DNA of 64,000 nucleotides from positions 124,001-188,000 of the forward strand of contig JAFEAQ010000004.1 in NCBI GenBank assembly GCA_018266295.1, in the 5' to 3' direction. The position numbers and the translations under genes are program-made. Source of the stretch: Bdellovibrionales bacterium. GTDB lineage: Bacteria > Bdellovibrionota > Bdellovibrionia > Bdellovibrionales > Bdellovibrionaceae. Every line of letters starts with the position of its first letter. Position 1 is the stretch's first letter. Shown here in pieces: positions 16,515-26,888 of the stretch. The notes beneath the pieces are model-generated. The model was not told the DNA's origin, searched no databases, and worked only from the letters and a program-made list of their open reading frames with translations.

Positions 16515-16954
16515 TGAACCCAATTAAAGTTTTCTGTGCCATTATAGTTTTAAATCTCTTAGCGGCTAGCCTTGCGTTCGCAAGCAAAGATATTTTGCCA
16601 AGCCAAGAGCCAGATTCGACACCGATTGATATGTCTAAGCCTCCGTTCTTTATGTCGTCTTATGATACCTTCCATGATCTGCAGGATTCACAGAAAGATT
16701 TCTATCTCGCCAATATCCTGCCTTTATTAAATAAAATTCCGTCGCTTAGCCAGAAAACAAAAAAAGACCTCGATGAGGCCCGGGATTGGTATCAATCCTG
16801 GGATCAAATCCGTAAAAAGGTCTATGAATATTGCCAAGATCAAACGGTGCAGAAGACCTGCGATGAAATCGCCGATGTGCGACTGAAAACCTTTGACCTC
16901 TTTGCCAACCAAAAATACGAGAACCGCATGGCTGACACGCAGCCCGTAAAGTAG
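16514..16954 (+). CDS. Secreted helical protein coupled to the 3D-domain protein
   Basis: A 146-residue protein with a signal peptide (MNPIKVFCAIIVLNLLAASLAFA). The mature part is acidic at first (KDILPSQEPDSTPIDMSK) and then helical, with two cysteines spaced 10 apart (YCQDQTVQKTC). No known motif. Its ATG overlaps the TAA of the preceding gene, so the two are made together and possibly act together in the periplasm. Confidence 0.7.
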   Translation: MNPIKVFCAIIVLNLLAASLAFASKDILPSQEPDSTPIDMSKPPFFMSSYDTFHDLQDSQKDFYLANILPLLNKIPSLSQKTKKDLDEARDWYQSWDQIRKKVYEYCQDQTVQKTCDEIADVRLKTFDLFANQKYENRMADTQPVK

Positions 16955-17020
16955 CTGCGTTTCTAGCTCCATCCATTTATTTATAGCGAAAATCCACGTT
17001 TTGAGAGAGTATGTCGGTCT

Positions 17021-17794
17021 ATGAAACTGATCTCTTGGAACGTTAACGGCCTTCGCGCGGTTCATAAAAAAAACTTCCGTGAATGGTTCGAAAAAGAAAA
17101 AGCCGACATCGTCTGCCTGCAAGAAATTAAACTCACTGATGACGTCATCAAAGGCGATGAAACTTTCTATCACCCGGCAAAATACCATTCTTCTTGGAAC
17201 TTTGCCGAGAAGGCCGGCTATTCCGGTCTTGCAATGTATTCAAAAAAAGAGCCCGATGATGTTCGCCTCGGTTTAGGCATTCCTAAATTTGACCGGGAAG
17301 GCCGCTGGCTCGAAGCAGACTTCGGCCCGATCACCGTGATCAATAGCTATTGGCCGAATAGCCAACGCGACCATGCACGTTTGCCATTTAAGCTTGAATT
17401 CTGTGCTGCTGCTGAAAAACGGCTGCAAGCTCTTCGCAAGAAGGGCCGTGAAGTCATCATCTGCGGCGATTTTAATATTGCTCACAAAGAAATTGATCTT
17501 CGTAACCCGAAGTCAAATATGAAAAATGCGGGCTTCCTGCCGGAAGAACGTGCGTGGATGACGAAGTTTCTTGAGAGGCTGGAATGGGTGGATAGCTTCC
17601 GCAAGTTCGAGCAAGGTCCAGATCATTATACTTGGTGGAGTTATCGTCCAGGTGTTCGCGAAAAGAACATCGGTTGGCGGTTGGATTATTTCCTCGTGAA
17701 CAAAGAAGCTTCTGACCGCTTGAAGGCTGCAGCCCACTGCCCGGATGTAATGGGGTCCGACCACTGCCCAGTACGACTGACACTAAAGAAGTAG
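17021..17794 (+). CDS. xthA: Exodeoxyribonuclease III
   Basis: A 257-residue AP endonuclease and 3'-to-5' exonuclease of base excision repair. All active-site blocks of the ExoIII family are visible: SWNVNGLRAV at the start, CLQEIKL (metal-binding Glu), INSYWPNSQ, CGDFNIAHKEIDL with the catalytic Asp and Asn, and the terminal GSDHCPV with the His. The length is normal for the family. Four bases separate it from the next gene, so the two form an operon. Confidence 0.95.
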   Translation: MKLISWNVNGLRAVHKKNFREWFEKEKADIVCLQEIKLTDDVIKGDETFYHPAKYHSSWNFAEKAGYSGLAMYSKKEPDDVRLGLGIPKFDREGRWLEADFGPITVINSYWPNSQRDHARLPFKLEFCAAAEKRLQALRKKGREVIICGDFNIAHKEIDLRNPKSNMKNAGFLPEERAWMTKFLERLEWVDSFRKFEQGPDHYTWWSYRPGVREKNIGWRLDYFLVNKEASDRLKAAAHCPDVMGSDHCPVRLTLKK

Positions 17795-17797
17795 AAT

Positions 17798-18397
17798 ATG
17801 CTGAAGAACTTTTATCCTGATCGTGATTTTAAAGCGTTGCTCTTTGATTTTGACGGCACAGTGGCCGATACCATGGGCGCGCACTGGAAGGCCTGGAATA
17901 TCGGACTTGCGAAGTACAATCTTTCACTCAGCCGTGAGCAACATCAAGCCTGGGCCGGCCGCCCGACTCGCATGATTGTTCAAATGATCAATGATATGCA
18001 CAAAGTGGAAATCGCGATTGAAAAGTTTCTCGAAGAGAAAGAAGTTCATTTCTTCTCAGCCCTTCATGAAGTGAAAGAAATCGCACCCGTCGTTGATATT
18101 ATCAAGCACTATCACGGCACACTGCCAATGGCGGTTGTCACTGGCAGCCGTCGCGCGCCTGTGACCCGTGTGCTTGCTCACCTGGGACTGACTCATTACT
18201 TCAAGGAACTTATTTGCGCCGAAGACTATGTTCATGGCAAGCCAGCTCCTGATTGCTTCTTGCTGGGGGCTTCTCGCCTGGGTGTCGATCCGAAAGATTG
18301 CCTGGCTTTTGAAGATGCGCCATTGGGCTTAGAATCTGCTCGTAAAGCCGGTATGGAGTGCTTGTACGTCAGCAATTATTCTCTGACCTTCCCTTAA
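17798..18397 (+). CDS. HAD-superfamily phosphatase (beta-phosphoglucomutase-like)
   Basis: A 199-residue HAD hydrolase. Motif I is LLFDFDGTVADT (nucleophile and acid Asp), motif II VVTGSRR (Thr/Ser), motif III Lys in HGKPAPDCFLLGASRLG, and motif IV FEDAPLGLESARKAGM. The helical cap after motif I (about residues 25-85) puts it in the beta-phosphoglucomutase/phosphoglycolate phosphatase subclass. Substrate cannot be told from sequence. After ExoIII a phosphoglycolate phosphatase role would fit, since 3'-phosphoglycolate is a repair by-product, but this is only an inference. Confidence 0.9.
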   Translation: MLKNFYPDRDFKALLFDFDGTVADTMGAHWKAWNIGLAKYNLSLSREQHQAWAGRPTRMIVQMINDMHKVEIAIEKFLEEKEVHFFSALHEVKEIAPVVDIIKHYHGTLPMAVVTGSRRAPVTRVLAHLGLTHYFKELICAEDYVHGKPAPDCFLLGASRLGVDPKDCLAFEDAPLGLESARKAGMECLYVSNYSLTFP

Positions 18398-18399
18398 AA

Positions 18400-18897
18400 T
18401 TAATCTTGCTTGTAATTACTGATATTTTCGAAAAGCTTTTCCATGCGATAGTAAAGATTCGCAATATTTTTCGACGGATCTTTTCCTCCGAGCATGGAAG
18501 CCTCTTCAATCTTTTCAATACAGCGCAAATCTTGGCAGATAAAATACGAAGTGCTGACGTTGCCGCTCATTGTGACTGACAGCATTCCGATATCTTCAGA
18601 CGACCCATAAGCATGGCACCAATTGCAGAGACCACCGGTAGGTTCTCCAGTAGAAGCGGTGCGCTTAAACGCCACTCCGCGTGGGCTTTCCCAGTTTGGC
18701 ATTTTAAAAACCAAATAGGTGTAAACGCCAGAAGGTTCTTTCCAAGTGAAATAAGAACGAACATTGAATGGGAATGAAAGCTTCTCAGGTAAGATCAGCT
18801 TCTTTTGATCGCGATAGCGAAACGCCTCTACGAGTTCTTTTTCGGAAGCGATCGAGAATGTGATTTCAGTTCTGTTATTATTTGTCACTGTGATCAT
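18400..18897 (-). CDS. FBP-type treble-clef zinc-finger protein (EF-G binding C-terminal domain)
   Basis: A 165-residue protein. The zinc-finger part reads GLCNWCHAYGSSEDIG and later YFICQDLRCIEKIEEA, giving the CxxC...CxxxxC treble clef of the fusidic-acid resistance (FusB/FBP) C-terminal family. The segment RGVAFKRTASTGEPTG before the first CxxC is typical. In characterised FusB proteins this domain binds EF-G and releases it from stalled ribosomes. Here only the domain-level match is supported. Stand-alone gene, converging on the HAD gene. Confidence 0.8.
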   Translation of the reverse strand: MITVTNNNRTEITFSIASEKELVEAFRYRDQKKLILPEKLSFPFNVRSYFTWKEPSGVYTYLVFKMPNWESPRGVAFKRTASTGEPTGGLCNWCHAYGSSEDIGMLSVTMSGNVSTSYFICQDLRCIEKIEEASMLGGKDPSKNIANLYYRMEKLFENISNYKQD

Positions 18898-19086
18898 AGG
18901 ATGATTCTAACGGAACTCCTCAGGGTGTCAAAGCGCTCTTATCGGCCAAAAACAAACAAGGGCGCGAAAACCAGATATCCTTCTAATTTCTAGATTATAC
19001 CAGTCGAATCATTCTACTTCTGCAATCAGTCATTTTAAGTTATTTCTGCTTTGAATAACCGTAACCCTTTTTTAGGAGTACTTAAT

Positions 19087-19500
19087 ATGAAGCATTTCAT
19101 TTTTGCAGCGACCCTTTTGGTTTCTTCTTACTCATTTGCCGGTGCGGCGGTTCTTTACAATTGCGCAGGTGTCGACAACGTCGGCGGTGAAAGCGTTGTA
19201 TTTGAACTCGCCTTTAGCGATTCAGCTCCGGGTGTTGGCTATACAAATCAAGCTGTGACAGTTGAAAAAATGGGTTCTGACGTTCCTCAGAAAAAGATTG
19301 TTTTCCAAATGTTTGAAGCAACAAAGAAAAATGAATGTAGCCGCAACGAGCAAGATGAAATCTATCTCGCTGGAGGTTTCGATATGATTCCAACTGCAAA
19401 TGGCAACTTGGCGGCTTATCAAGTGAATGTAAAATCAAACTGCGCAGACGCCAAGGTCGACATAAAAGCGTATTGCTTCTTCCAGTACGGCAACCAATAG
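19087..19500 (+). CDS. Small secreted protein of unknown function
   Basis: A 137-residue protein with a signal peptide (MKHFIFAATLLVSSYSFAGA). The start is fixed by AGGAG upstream; an earlier TTG is rejected. The mature protein is beta-rich with four cysteines (YNCAGV, KNECSRN, SNCADAK, YCFFQ), suggesting two disulfides. It resembles other small periplasmic proteins of Bdellovibrio-type genomes, but no named family was recognised. Converges on the HIT gene. Confidence 0.7.
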   Translation: MKHFIFAATLLVSSYSFAGAAVLYNCAGVDNVGGESVVFELAFSDSAPGVGYTNQAVTVEKMGSDVPQKKIVFQMFEATKKNECSRNEQDEIYLAGGFDMIPTANGNLAAYQVNVKSNCADAKVDIKAYCFFQYGNQ

Positions 19501-19502
19501 AA

Positions 19503-19916
19503 TTACAGAAAGCTTTTAATCGTCCCCGCGATTTCATCAAGGCGTTTGCGCGGAACCTCATCGGAATGGGTATAGCCGGTTCTTTGCCCATCTCCCCGAT
19601 AGCGGGGAACAATATGCAGATGCGAGTGCATCACTTCTTGCCCAGCAACGGCACCGTCTGACAAAAACAAATTCGCGCCTTCGCAGCGAATATCTGATTG
19701 CTCGAGTGCTTTAAGAACCTTTTGTCCCACTAAGAACATGTGCCCAACGGTTTTCCCATGAACTTGCGTCAGCCGGGGTTGATGCTCTTTAGGAACCACG
19801 AGAACATGGCCATCATTGATGGGATGAATATCTAAGAACCCAATACAGAGATCGTCTTCATAGACAATGCTGGCTGGTAATTCCCTATTGATGATTTTGC
19901 AAAACACGCATGTCAT
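19503..19916 (-). CDS. HIT-family nucleotide hydrolase/transferase
   Basis: A 137-residue histidine-triad protein. The N-terminus CVFCKIINRELPASIVYED and the zinc-binding CxxC are present. The dimer strand GHVLVVPKEH and the catalytic triad HSHLHIVPR (HxHxH, about residues 104-112) are intact. These enzymes hydrolyse AMP-linked substrates such as AMP-lysine or Ap4A. Length is typical for the HinT branch with a somewhat long C-terminus. Single gene. Confidence 0.95.
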   Translation of the reverse strand: MTCVFCKIINRELPASIVYEDDLCIGFLDIHPINDGHVLVVPKEHQPRLTQVHGKTVGHMFLVGQKVLKALEQSDIRCEGANLFLSDGAVAGQEVMHSHLHIVPRYRGDGQRTGYTHSDEVPRKRLDEIAGTIKSFL

Positions 19917-20091
19917 GGGAAAAATTTTGCCTGCGATAAAAGCGAAAGCAAGCTGTATTTTAAGCAGTTGGCATTGCAGTTGCTGTATTAAAGCTCCAAA
20001 GACATCAAATGCAGATTAAATGCATTTGGTAAAATTCTTGAGACAAAGTGGCTCATCACCGAGACATTCTGTCATTTCTAAGGAGGACTTT

Positions 20092-20295
20092 ATGACTGCA
20101 AATGTTGGTAACAATGACCGTCTGATCAGAACCGTTTTAGGGTTTCTTATTTTGGGCGCTGGTCTTTATTATGAAAGCTATTGGGGTTTGATCGGTCTTA
20201 TTCCACTAGCGACCGCAGTTCTCCGATGGTGTCCAGCTTATTTACCGTTTCATCTTTCTACGGCGGATAAAAAGCAGGCCCCAGCCAGTAAGTAG
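20092..20295 (+). CDS. DUF2892 family small membrane protein
   Basis: A 67-residue inner-membrane protein with two transmembrane segments (RTVLGFLILGAGLYYESY and GLIGLIPLATAVLRWCP). The family signature NNDRLIRTVLGF and the late RWCPAYLPF, often linked to YgaP-type proteins, are clear. An AAGGAGGA site precedes the ATG; a longer frame 24 codons upstream is rejected. In other bacteria the domain is sometimes fused to rhodanese domains. Function not established. It converges on the SRPBCC-ArsR operon. Confidence 0.9.
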   Translation: MTANVGNNDRLIRTVLGFLILGAGLYYESYWGLIGLIPLATAVLRWCPAYLPFHLSTADKKQAPASK

Positions 20296-20298
20296 TAC

Positions 20299-20622
20299 TT
20301 ATTCTTCAACAAACATCTTCAAACGGTGAAGGGCGCGGTCCCACTGCGAGGAGATCATTTCTAAATAATCTTGGGCGACTTGCAGGCGCTTCTTGTCGAG
20401 ATCCCAGATTTTCTCACGCCCGCTTTGGTGACTATGCACAAGCCCAACTTCTTGCAAAGTCTCTAAATGCTTCGTCACTGCTTGGCGGGTGATCTTTTTC
20501 CCCGCCGTCAGCTGAGCAATGGACTGGGGTCCTTCTTCGCAAATCGCGGCGACGAGCTGCAAACGCGTTTCATCGCCGAGAGCTGCAAACATTTCTGCGG
20601 ATTTCTTATACGAGCTAGCCAC
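20299..20622 (-). CDS. ArsR-family winged-helix regulator
   Basis: A 107-residue protein (GTG start chosen). It contains the ArsR signature EMFAALGDETRLQLVAAICE and the recognition helix ITRQAVTKHLETLQEVGLV. No metal-binding cysteines. The GTG lies 8 bases before the stop of the upstream SRPBCC gene, so the genes are coupled; a start 48 bases earlier would overlap more and is less likely. Two perfect dyads at the operon promoter are probably its binding sites. Confidence 0.9.
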   Translation of the reverse strand: MASSYKKSAEMFAALGDETRLQLVAAICEEGPQSIAQLTAGKKITRQAVTKHLETLQEVGLVHSHQSGREKIWDLDKKRLQVAQDYLEMISSQWDRALHRLKMFVEE

Positions 20623-21100
20623 GGCTGAGATACTTCTGCAAAAGAATACACTGATGAGCCCAACCACCATCGTTGGCCTTCAAGGCCTCCGCGCGGCGGG
20701 AAATAGGAATCTTATCAAAACCCGTTTCAGTGATCGTCAGCAAAGTGCCCGTCCCCTGCTCTTCGAGGGTAAATGTGATCAAAGTCATGGGTTCTTTCGA
20801 GTAATCGACTTTAGGATCAATCGCGAACGGATGCCACTTCAGACAAAACTTCGTCTCAGGTACGATGCTATCAACAAACATTTCCACAGGCTTTCCCGTG
20901 TGAGGTTCCTGCAGCTTTGCGACTTCGGGATCGACTTGAGTGGGAGCAATAGTGCCCTTAATGGTTTGCCCGGCAATGAAAGGACCCTCAAGCTTCATGC
21001 CGAACCAGGCACCAAACTCTGAAGAGTTCGTGATGGCCTTCCAAACCTTGGATCTTGGAGCCGCCAGTAGAATTTGCTTCTTAATTCCGTCAGTATTCAT
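20615..21100 (-). CDS. SRPBCC (AHSA1-like) domain protein
   Basis: A 161-residue single-domain ligand-cavity protein. Visible features are IKKQILLAAPRSKVWKAITN, FGAWFGMKLEGPF, the central KPVEMFVDSIVPETKFCLKW and the C-terminal helix GGWAHQCILLQKYL. The ATG has AAGAGG seven bases upstream, which itself lies inside one of the operator dyads. It is the first gene of an operon whose second gene is the ArsR regulator, the reverse order of the 11-12 kb locus. Confidence 0.9.
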   Translation of the reverse strand: MNTDGIKKQILLAAPRSKVWKAITNSSEFGAWFGMKLEGPFIAGQTIKGTIAPTQVDPEVAKLQEPHTGKPVEMFVDSIVPETKFCLKWHPFAIDPKVDYSKEPMTLITFTLEEQGTGTLLTITETGFDKIPISRRAEALKANDGGWAHQCILLQKYLSRG

Positions 21101-21160
21101 ATGCAACCTCTTAGTTGCATATTATCAAAGCCCATAAATTATGCAACCAAAAAGTTGCAT
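21101..21160 (-). promoter_or_regulatory. Promoter flanked by two perfect ArsR-like operator dyads
   Basis: ATGCAAC-N6-GTTGCAT occurs twice, at 21101-21120 and 21141-21160, with centres exactly 40 bases apart. Between them on the minus strand is a promoter: TTGCAT as -35 (21141-21146) and TAATAT as -10 (21119-21124) with a 16-base spacer. One dyad therefore overlaps the -35 and the other overlaps the transcription start and ribosome binding site. This fits tight repression by the ArsR protein encoded in the operon. Confidence 0.7.
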
Positions 21161-21173
21161 GTATTAAAACAGA

Positions 21174-21368
21174 TCAGTGTTCCCCGTCGGCATCGCTCAT
21201 TTTCTTTAAAACCATGGCGATGGTTTCAGAATCGACGTTCGCACGCTTCATCAAGGCCTTGGCACGGCCGAAGTCATCGGAGTCAATGGCTTCAAAAAAT
21301 GCTTCGACCTTGCCGATCTCTGCGAGTTTTTCTAGGACAAGTGTTCCTTCGAAATCCTGTTCATCCAT
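21174..21368 (-). CDS. Small acidic cytoplasmic protein
   Basis: A 64-residue protein, MDEQDFEGTLVLEKLAEIGK at the start, all helical, acidic, ending DADGEH. The start is fixed by AAAGGAGCT upstream and lies one base after the stop of the acetyltransferase gene, so it is its operon partner. No family was recognised. A role as a small regulator or adaptor is possible. Confidence 0.65.
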   Translation of the reverse strand: MDEQDFEGTLVLEKLAEIGKVEAFFEAIDSDDFGRAKALMKRANVDSETIAMVLKKMSDADGEH

Positions 21369-21369
21369 T

Positions 21370-22008
21370 TTAGAGCTCCTTTTCCAAAACGATCTTAGCC
21401 CCACCCTCATCTGAAGAGTGATAACCAACGATATTAAATCCAGAACGAATATTCAGTAACAACATATCGCGGAAGCGATTCTGCGTTTTCGTTTGCAAGC
21501 GTTTGTAGCCCTGCGTACGCGCCCATTCGTGCTGAGCCTTCATCAAATCTGAAGCGATACCCAAGCCGCGGAATTCTGGAATAACACCGCCGAGCCAGCT
21601 ATAGAACTCGCGCTCATTCAATTTGTAACCAAGCTTAAATGCCACCGGCTGTCCTTCTACGTAAGCAAGCTGCAAGTAGTACTCGGTATGATTTTTAAAG
21701 GTGCCTTGGAACCATTTCTCGTCCCACTGACCGAAAGCTTTTTCCATAAGGCCTGCGACGATATCAAACTCTGCGGCACTAACTTTTGTAAACGCTTTGA
21801 TTTCAAGAGGGATCTCTCTAAAGCGAGGCACTGTCTTGCCATCGATCGTGACGGACTCAAAGAACATGCCTTTGGGGCGAACCCACAATTTACCGAGATC
21901 ATTTGCATAGCGCGTTTCATATAGAGCCATCTCTTCGAGAGTTTCGCTGTGTCGGGCCACGCCAAGATAAGTATAAGGTTTGTTCTTATAGTGCTTATAA
22001 AACTTCAT
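21370..22008 (-). CDS. GNAT-family N-acetyltransferase
   Basis: A 212-residue protein. The acetyl-CoA binding motif A is clear in the C-terminal half: GVIPEFRGLGIASDLMKAQHEW (about 154-175), the R/Q-x-x-G-x-G/A loop, followed by YKRLQTKTQNRFRDMLLLNI and GFNIVGYH. The first 80 residues are not typical and may recognise the acceptor. Substrate unknown. It is followed at one base by a small acidic protein gene, indicating an operon. Confidence 0.9.
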   Translation of the reverse strand: MKFYKHYKNKPYTYLGVARHSETLEEMALYETRYANDLGKLWVRPKGMFFESVTIDGKTVPRFREIPLEIKAFTKVSAAEFDIVAGLMEKAFGQWDEKWFQGTFKNHTEYYLQLAYVEGQPVAFKLGYKLNEREFYSWLGGVIPEFRGLGIASDLMKAQHEWARTQGYKRLQTKTQNRFRDMLLLNIRSGFNIVGYHSSDEGGAKIVLEKEL

Positions 22009-22234
22009 ATTTACTTTCCGTAAGTCACAAGAATAGCGCCCATCTTCGAAGAGCGAGCAGATTGCAGACTTGGTTTTAATGTTTTGGGGAGCTATCTAAA
22101 TAGCGCCGCCTCCCGCACGAGTGCAAGTGGATTCAGCAAAATAGCAGATTCATCGACTAAATTATGCTCTGCGAGCTAGGTAAGATCACTTCTGCTCCCT
22201 AGTCTCGTTAAATCCGGGCCGGGAGTCGTGATAG

Positions 22235-22267
22235 TTCCAGCCCAAGCCAAGCGGGCCAGGGCTGGAA
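22235..22267 (-). terminator. Hairpin downstream of katG
   Basis: A nine-base-pair stem (TTCCAGCCC / GGGCTGGAA) lies directly after the katG stop. No T run follows, so it may be a weak terminator or an RNA-end stabiliser. The rest of the 22,009-22,275 gap shows no gene. Confidence 0.45.
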
Positions 22268-22275
22268 ACGACTTA

Positions 22276-24513
<2,238 letters not shown>

Positions 24514-24634
24514 TTATAGATCCTAGAAGGAGATCAATTACCGGACGAGTTGTCCAATGACGTTCTAAGTAAAAGTGGGTTTGGGACTATAAGGAAATTG
24601 TCGAAAAGCATGATTTTAGGACACGCAGGATACT

Positions 24635-25162
24635 TTAAGTACCATTTGTGGTTCGAATATAAAGACGAGGGCGGGCGCCATTCTTTGCTTTTATTAAAAG
24701 ATTTGGAATTCCATAGTCTCGAGTCGTTTCGATCTCGTAAGTCTGTCCATCAGATTTATACTTCACGTTTTCCATCATAGAACTACTCATTGGTACGAAA
24801 TCAGGACAACCAACTTTTTTTAAATCGCAAGTCAGGCGATCTAACCCTTGCTCACTGGTCGGATAGGACTTGCATGCTTCTCGATGTGCCTCGAGGTGCT
24901 CTTGAATGTTCATAATACGAAATCTGTCAGCATCATAAAACGTATCATAGAGTCCACCACCAGGAAACATGGACCCTCTCGCAATAAGCGCAGCAAATAT
25001 AGTAACCAAAATAAGAAATAGAGAAGCTCCCATCAAAGGAATCTTTCTCTTTGCAAATGCTTTTCTAATGAACAGAATTTCTAACCCAAAAATTAGCAGA
25101 AAAACTAAAATAACAATCAAATGAAATGTCGTAAGTAAATCCCAGTATATAGCTTCTCTCAT
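24635..25162 (-). CDS. Membrane protein with type II secretion GspG-like C-terminal domain
   Basis: A 175-residue protein with two transmembrane segments (about 8-32 and 42-64) followed by a soluble domain. That domain begins with a helix (IMNIQEHLEAHREACKSYPT) and SEQGLDRLTCDL, which resembles the YPTxxQGLxAL stretch of GspG-type pseudopilins. No prepilin cleavage site is seen, so it is not a normal pilin. Two cysteines (CDLKKVGCPDF) may pair. Function unknown. The gap on the katG side holds nothing else recognisable. Confidence 0.55.
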   Translation of the reverse strand: MREAIYWDLLTTFHLIVILVFLLIFGLEILFIRKAFAKRKIPLMGASLFLILVTIFAALIARGSMFPGGGLYDTFYDADRFRIMNIQEHLEAHREACKSYPTSEQGLDRLTCDLKKVGCPDFVPMSSSMMENVKYKSDGQTYEIETTRDYGIPNLLIKAKNGARPRLYIRTTNGT

Positions 25163-25296
25163 GTACTTCCCCCGTCACATATTATCAACAAAATATGTTT
25201 AAACGGTAGTAGAACCTAACCCAGACCTCGGGCGGTAAGACCTGCTCGATCAGTTAAATGCTTGTCTCCGAATTCCACCACTGGAACACTAATCTC

Positions 25297-26220
25297 ATGT
25301 GCTATTCCGCGATGATCGAGGCCGACCTCCGCAAGCTTCAAAAGAAATTCAACGTTAAAATCGACTGGGAAAGTTTCGATGAGGCTTACAGTATTCGTAT
25401 GAAGTACGACCAGGCGATGATTCCGTCGGGCCTCGACTCCTATATTATTCAGAACGCCGAAACTGCACAGCAAAAGCGCCTCGCTAAAATGGCGAAAGAG
25501 CACTACAAAGGCGAAATCGAAAAGTTCTCAGCGAAGCTCAAAAAGTACGAGCAAGACGTTAAAGACTTCGAAGCGAAGATCAAATCTGGCTCGAAAGCTA
25601 AAGGCCTCGATGAAAAACTAGCAAAGCGTCGCGAGACGGTCGAGTGGCACAAAGAAAAGATCGATTACTACGAACGCATCGAAGAAACCGGTGCTCCCCG
25701 CGTGTTCCCGAATTTCTATGCTCCCGTTATCGTCAAAGACGGTAAAGAAGAAGTGATTCGTCTGATGCGCTATCATATGTGCCCGAAGAACGGTAAAGAA
25801 CTCAATGCGTTCCAGTACAATCTATTCAATGCTCGTAGAGATAAATTATTAGAATCCCGCACTTGGAAACCCGTCTTCGGAAAGAAACACGCGATCTTTC
25901 CATTCTTACGTTTCTATGAAAGTGTCGAAGGCCCGAACGGCGAAGCAAAGATCATTTACTTCCAGCCGAAAGATCAAGAGATCATGTGGTCAGCCGCGAT
26001 TTATGAAGAATCAAAGATCGAACCGGGACTTCTCAGATCGTTTGCTGCAATTACTGATGAACCACCACCAGAGGTTGCAGCCGCAGGTCACGATCGCTGC
26101 CCGGTTTTCTTGTCTGAAGATAAATTCGAAAGATGGCTAGATCCACAAGAGACGACAAAAGAACTGGTGGAACTACTAACAGATGTCGTCCCTACATACT
26201 TCGAGCACAAAGCCGCGTAA
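25297..26220 (+). CDS. SRAP (YedK/HMCES) abasic-site crosslinking protein with coiled-coil insertion
   Basis: A 307-residue member of the SOS response-associated peptidase family. The start is fixed by the need for Cys2: the protein must begin MCYSA so that processing exposes the cysteine that forms a DNA crosslink at abasic sites. Other family parts are FNARRDKLLESRTWKPVFGK (substrate pocket Asn and Arg), FPFLRFYE, and GHDRCPVFLSEDKFERWLDP, which holds the catalytic His. Between about residues 60 and 130 lies a highly charged coiled coil (EIEKFSAKLKKYEQDVKDFE) not found in YedK, making the protein some 80 residues longer. Single gene; divergent from the membrane protein. Confidence 0.9.
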   Translation: MCYSAMIEADLRKLQKKFNVKIDWESFDEAYSIRMKYDQAMIPSGLDSYIIQNAETAQQKRLAKMAKEHYKGEIEKFSAKLKKYEQDVKDFEAKIKSGSKAKGLDEKLAKRRETVEWHKEKIDYYERIEETGAPRVFPNFYAPVIVKDGKEEVIRLMRYHMCPKNGKELNAFQYNLFNARRDKLLESRTWKPVFGKKHAIFPFLRFYESVEGPNGEAKIIYFQPKDQEIMWSAAIYEESKIEPGLLRSFAAITDEPPPEVAAAGHDRCPVFLSEDKFERWLDPQETTKELVELLTDVVPTYFEHKAA

Positions 26221-26799
26221 TTAGTTTTGCGCAGGCTTTACAGCGCCTTTGATCTTTCTCACAAGCGGCGGAATCGCAAACATCAGCACCATAATAATTA
26301 CCGCCGTCAGCGTTCCATTCCCCAAAATACCATTGAGCCAAATCGTCGACGCCATAATTACCCAGAAGAACAACATATCGCCGGCGATCGCCACTGCCCA
26401 ACCGGCAATAAAGCCATGGCCCTGAGCCAGCGCTGCCGCCCGGCCCGTCATTGGATCGACACCGAAAGCAATCGCAATCAGTAAGAACGGACCCGGCTTA
26501 TGCCCATAAGCTGCAATCGTTCTATCAGTGAACGCTTTCATGTTCGCAATATAGAGTCTTAAAAAGTTTGAATACTTCGCGAGCCACGCAAAGAACATCA
26601 TGATCGGCTCAAATACGAATGCCAGTAACACATCTGAAACAAAATACAGAACCGACATCGCGACCCAGCCGATCCCTTTGCTTTGTGCGAGCACGACGCC
26701 TGCGGGAATGCCTCCGCCGATCGGAATCGTGAAGAGCATAAAGACATCCCAAGAGTGTTTTAAGGAACCAAAAGAAAGGGCTGCCGACGAAATGTTCAT
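26221..26799 (-). CDS. Polytopic inner-membrane protein of unknown family
   Basis: A 192-residue protein with about five hydrophobic segments, among them DVFMLFTIPIGGGIPAGVVL, GWVAMSVLYFVSDVLLAFVF, FLLIAIAFGVDPMTGR and GWAVAIAGDMLFFWVIM. The pattern IPIGGGIPAG early in the protein is slightly like small multidrug export proteins, but not convincing. Start chosen at MNISSAALSF because the longer version begins in a low-quality region. It converges with the SRAP gene. Its role may be transport; the substrate is unknown. Confidence 0.6.
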   Translation of the reverse strand: MNISSAALSFGSLKHSWDVFMLFTIPIGGGIPAGVVLAQSKGIGWVAMSVLYFVSDVLLAFVFEPIMMFFAWLAKYSNFLRLYIANMKAFTDRTIAAYGHKPGPFLLIAIAFGVDPMTGRAAALAQGHGFIAGWAVAIAGDMLFFWVIMASTIWLNGILGNGTLTAVIIMVLMFAIPPLVRKIKGAVKPAQN

Positions 26800-26888
26800 G
26801 TGACTAAATCTATATTTTATTAAAAGGGTTCTCAACTGAAAATAAGCCAAACTCAACCATGATGAGTGTACCCTTCAGTTTATAAATC

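Noticed and set aside
24550-24780. A 76-codon plus-strand ORF
   Set aside because: Overlaps the end of the membrane protein gene on the minus strand, which has better composition and membrane segments; no ribosome binding site.
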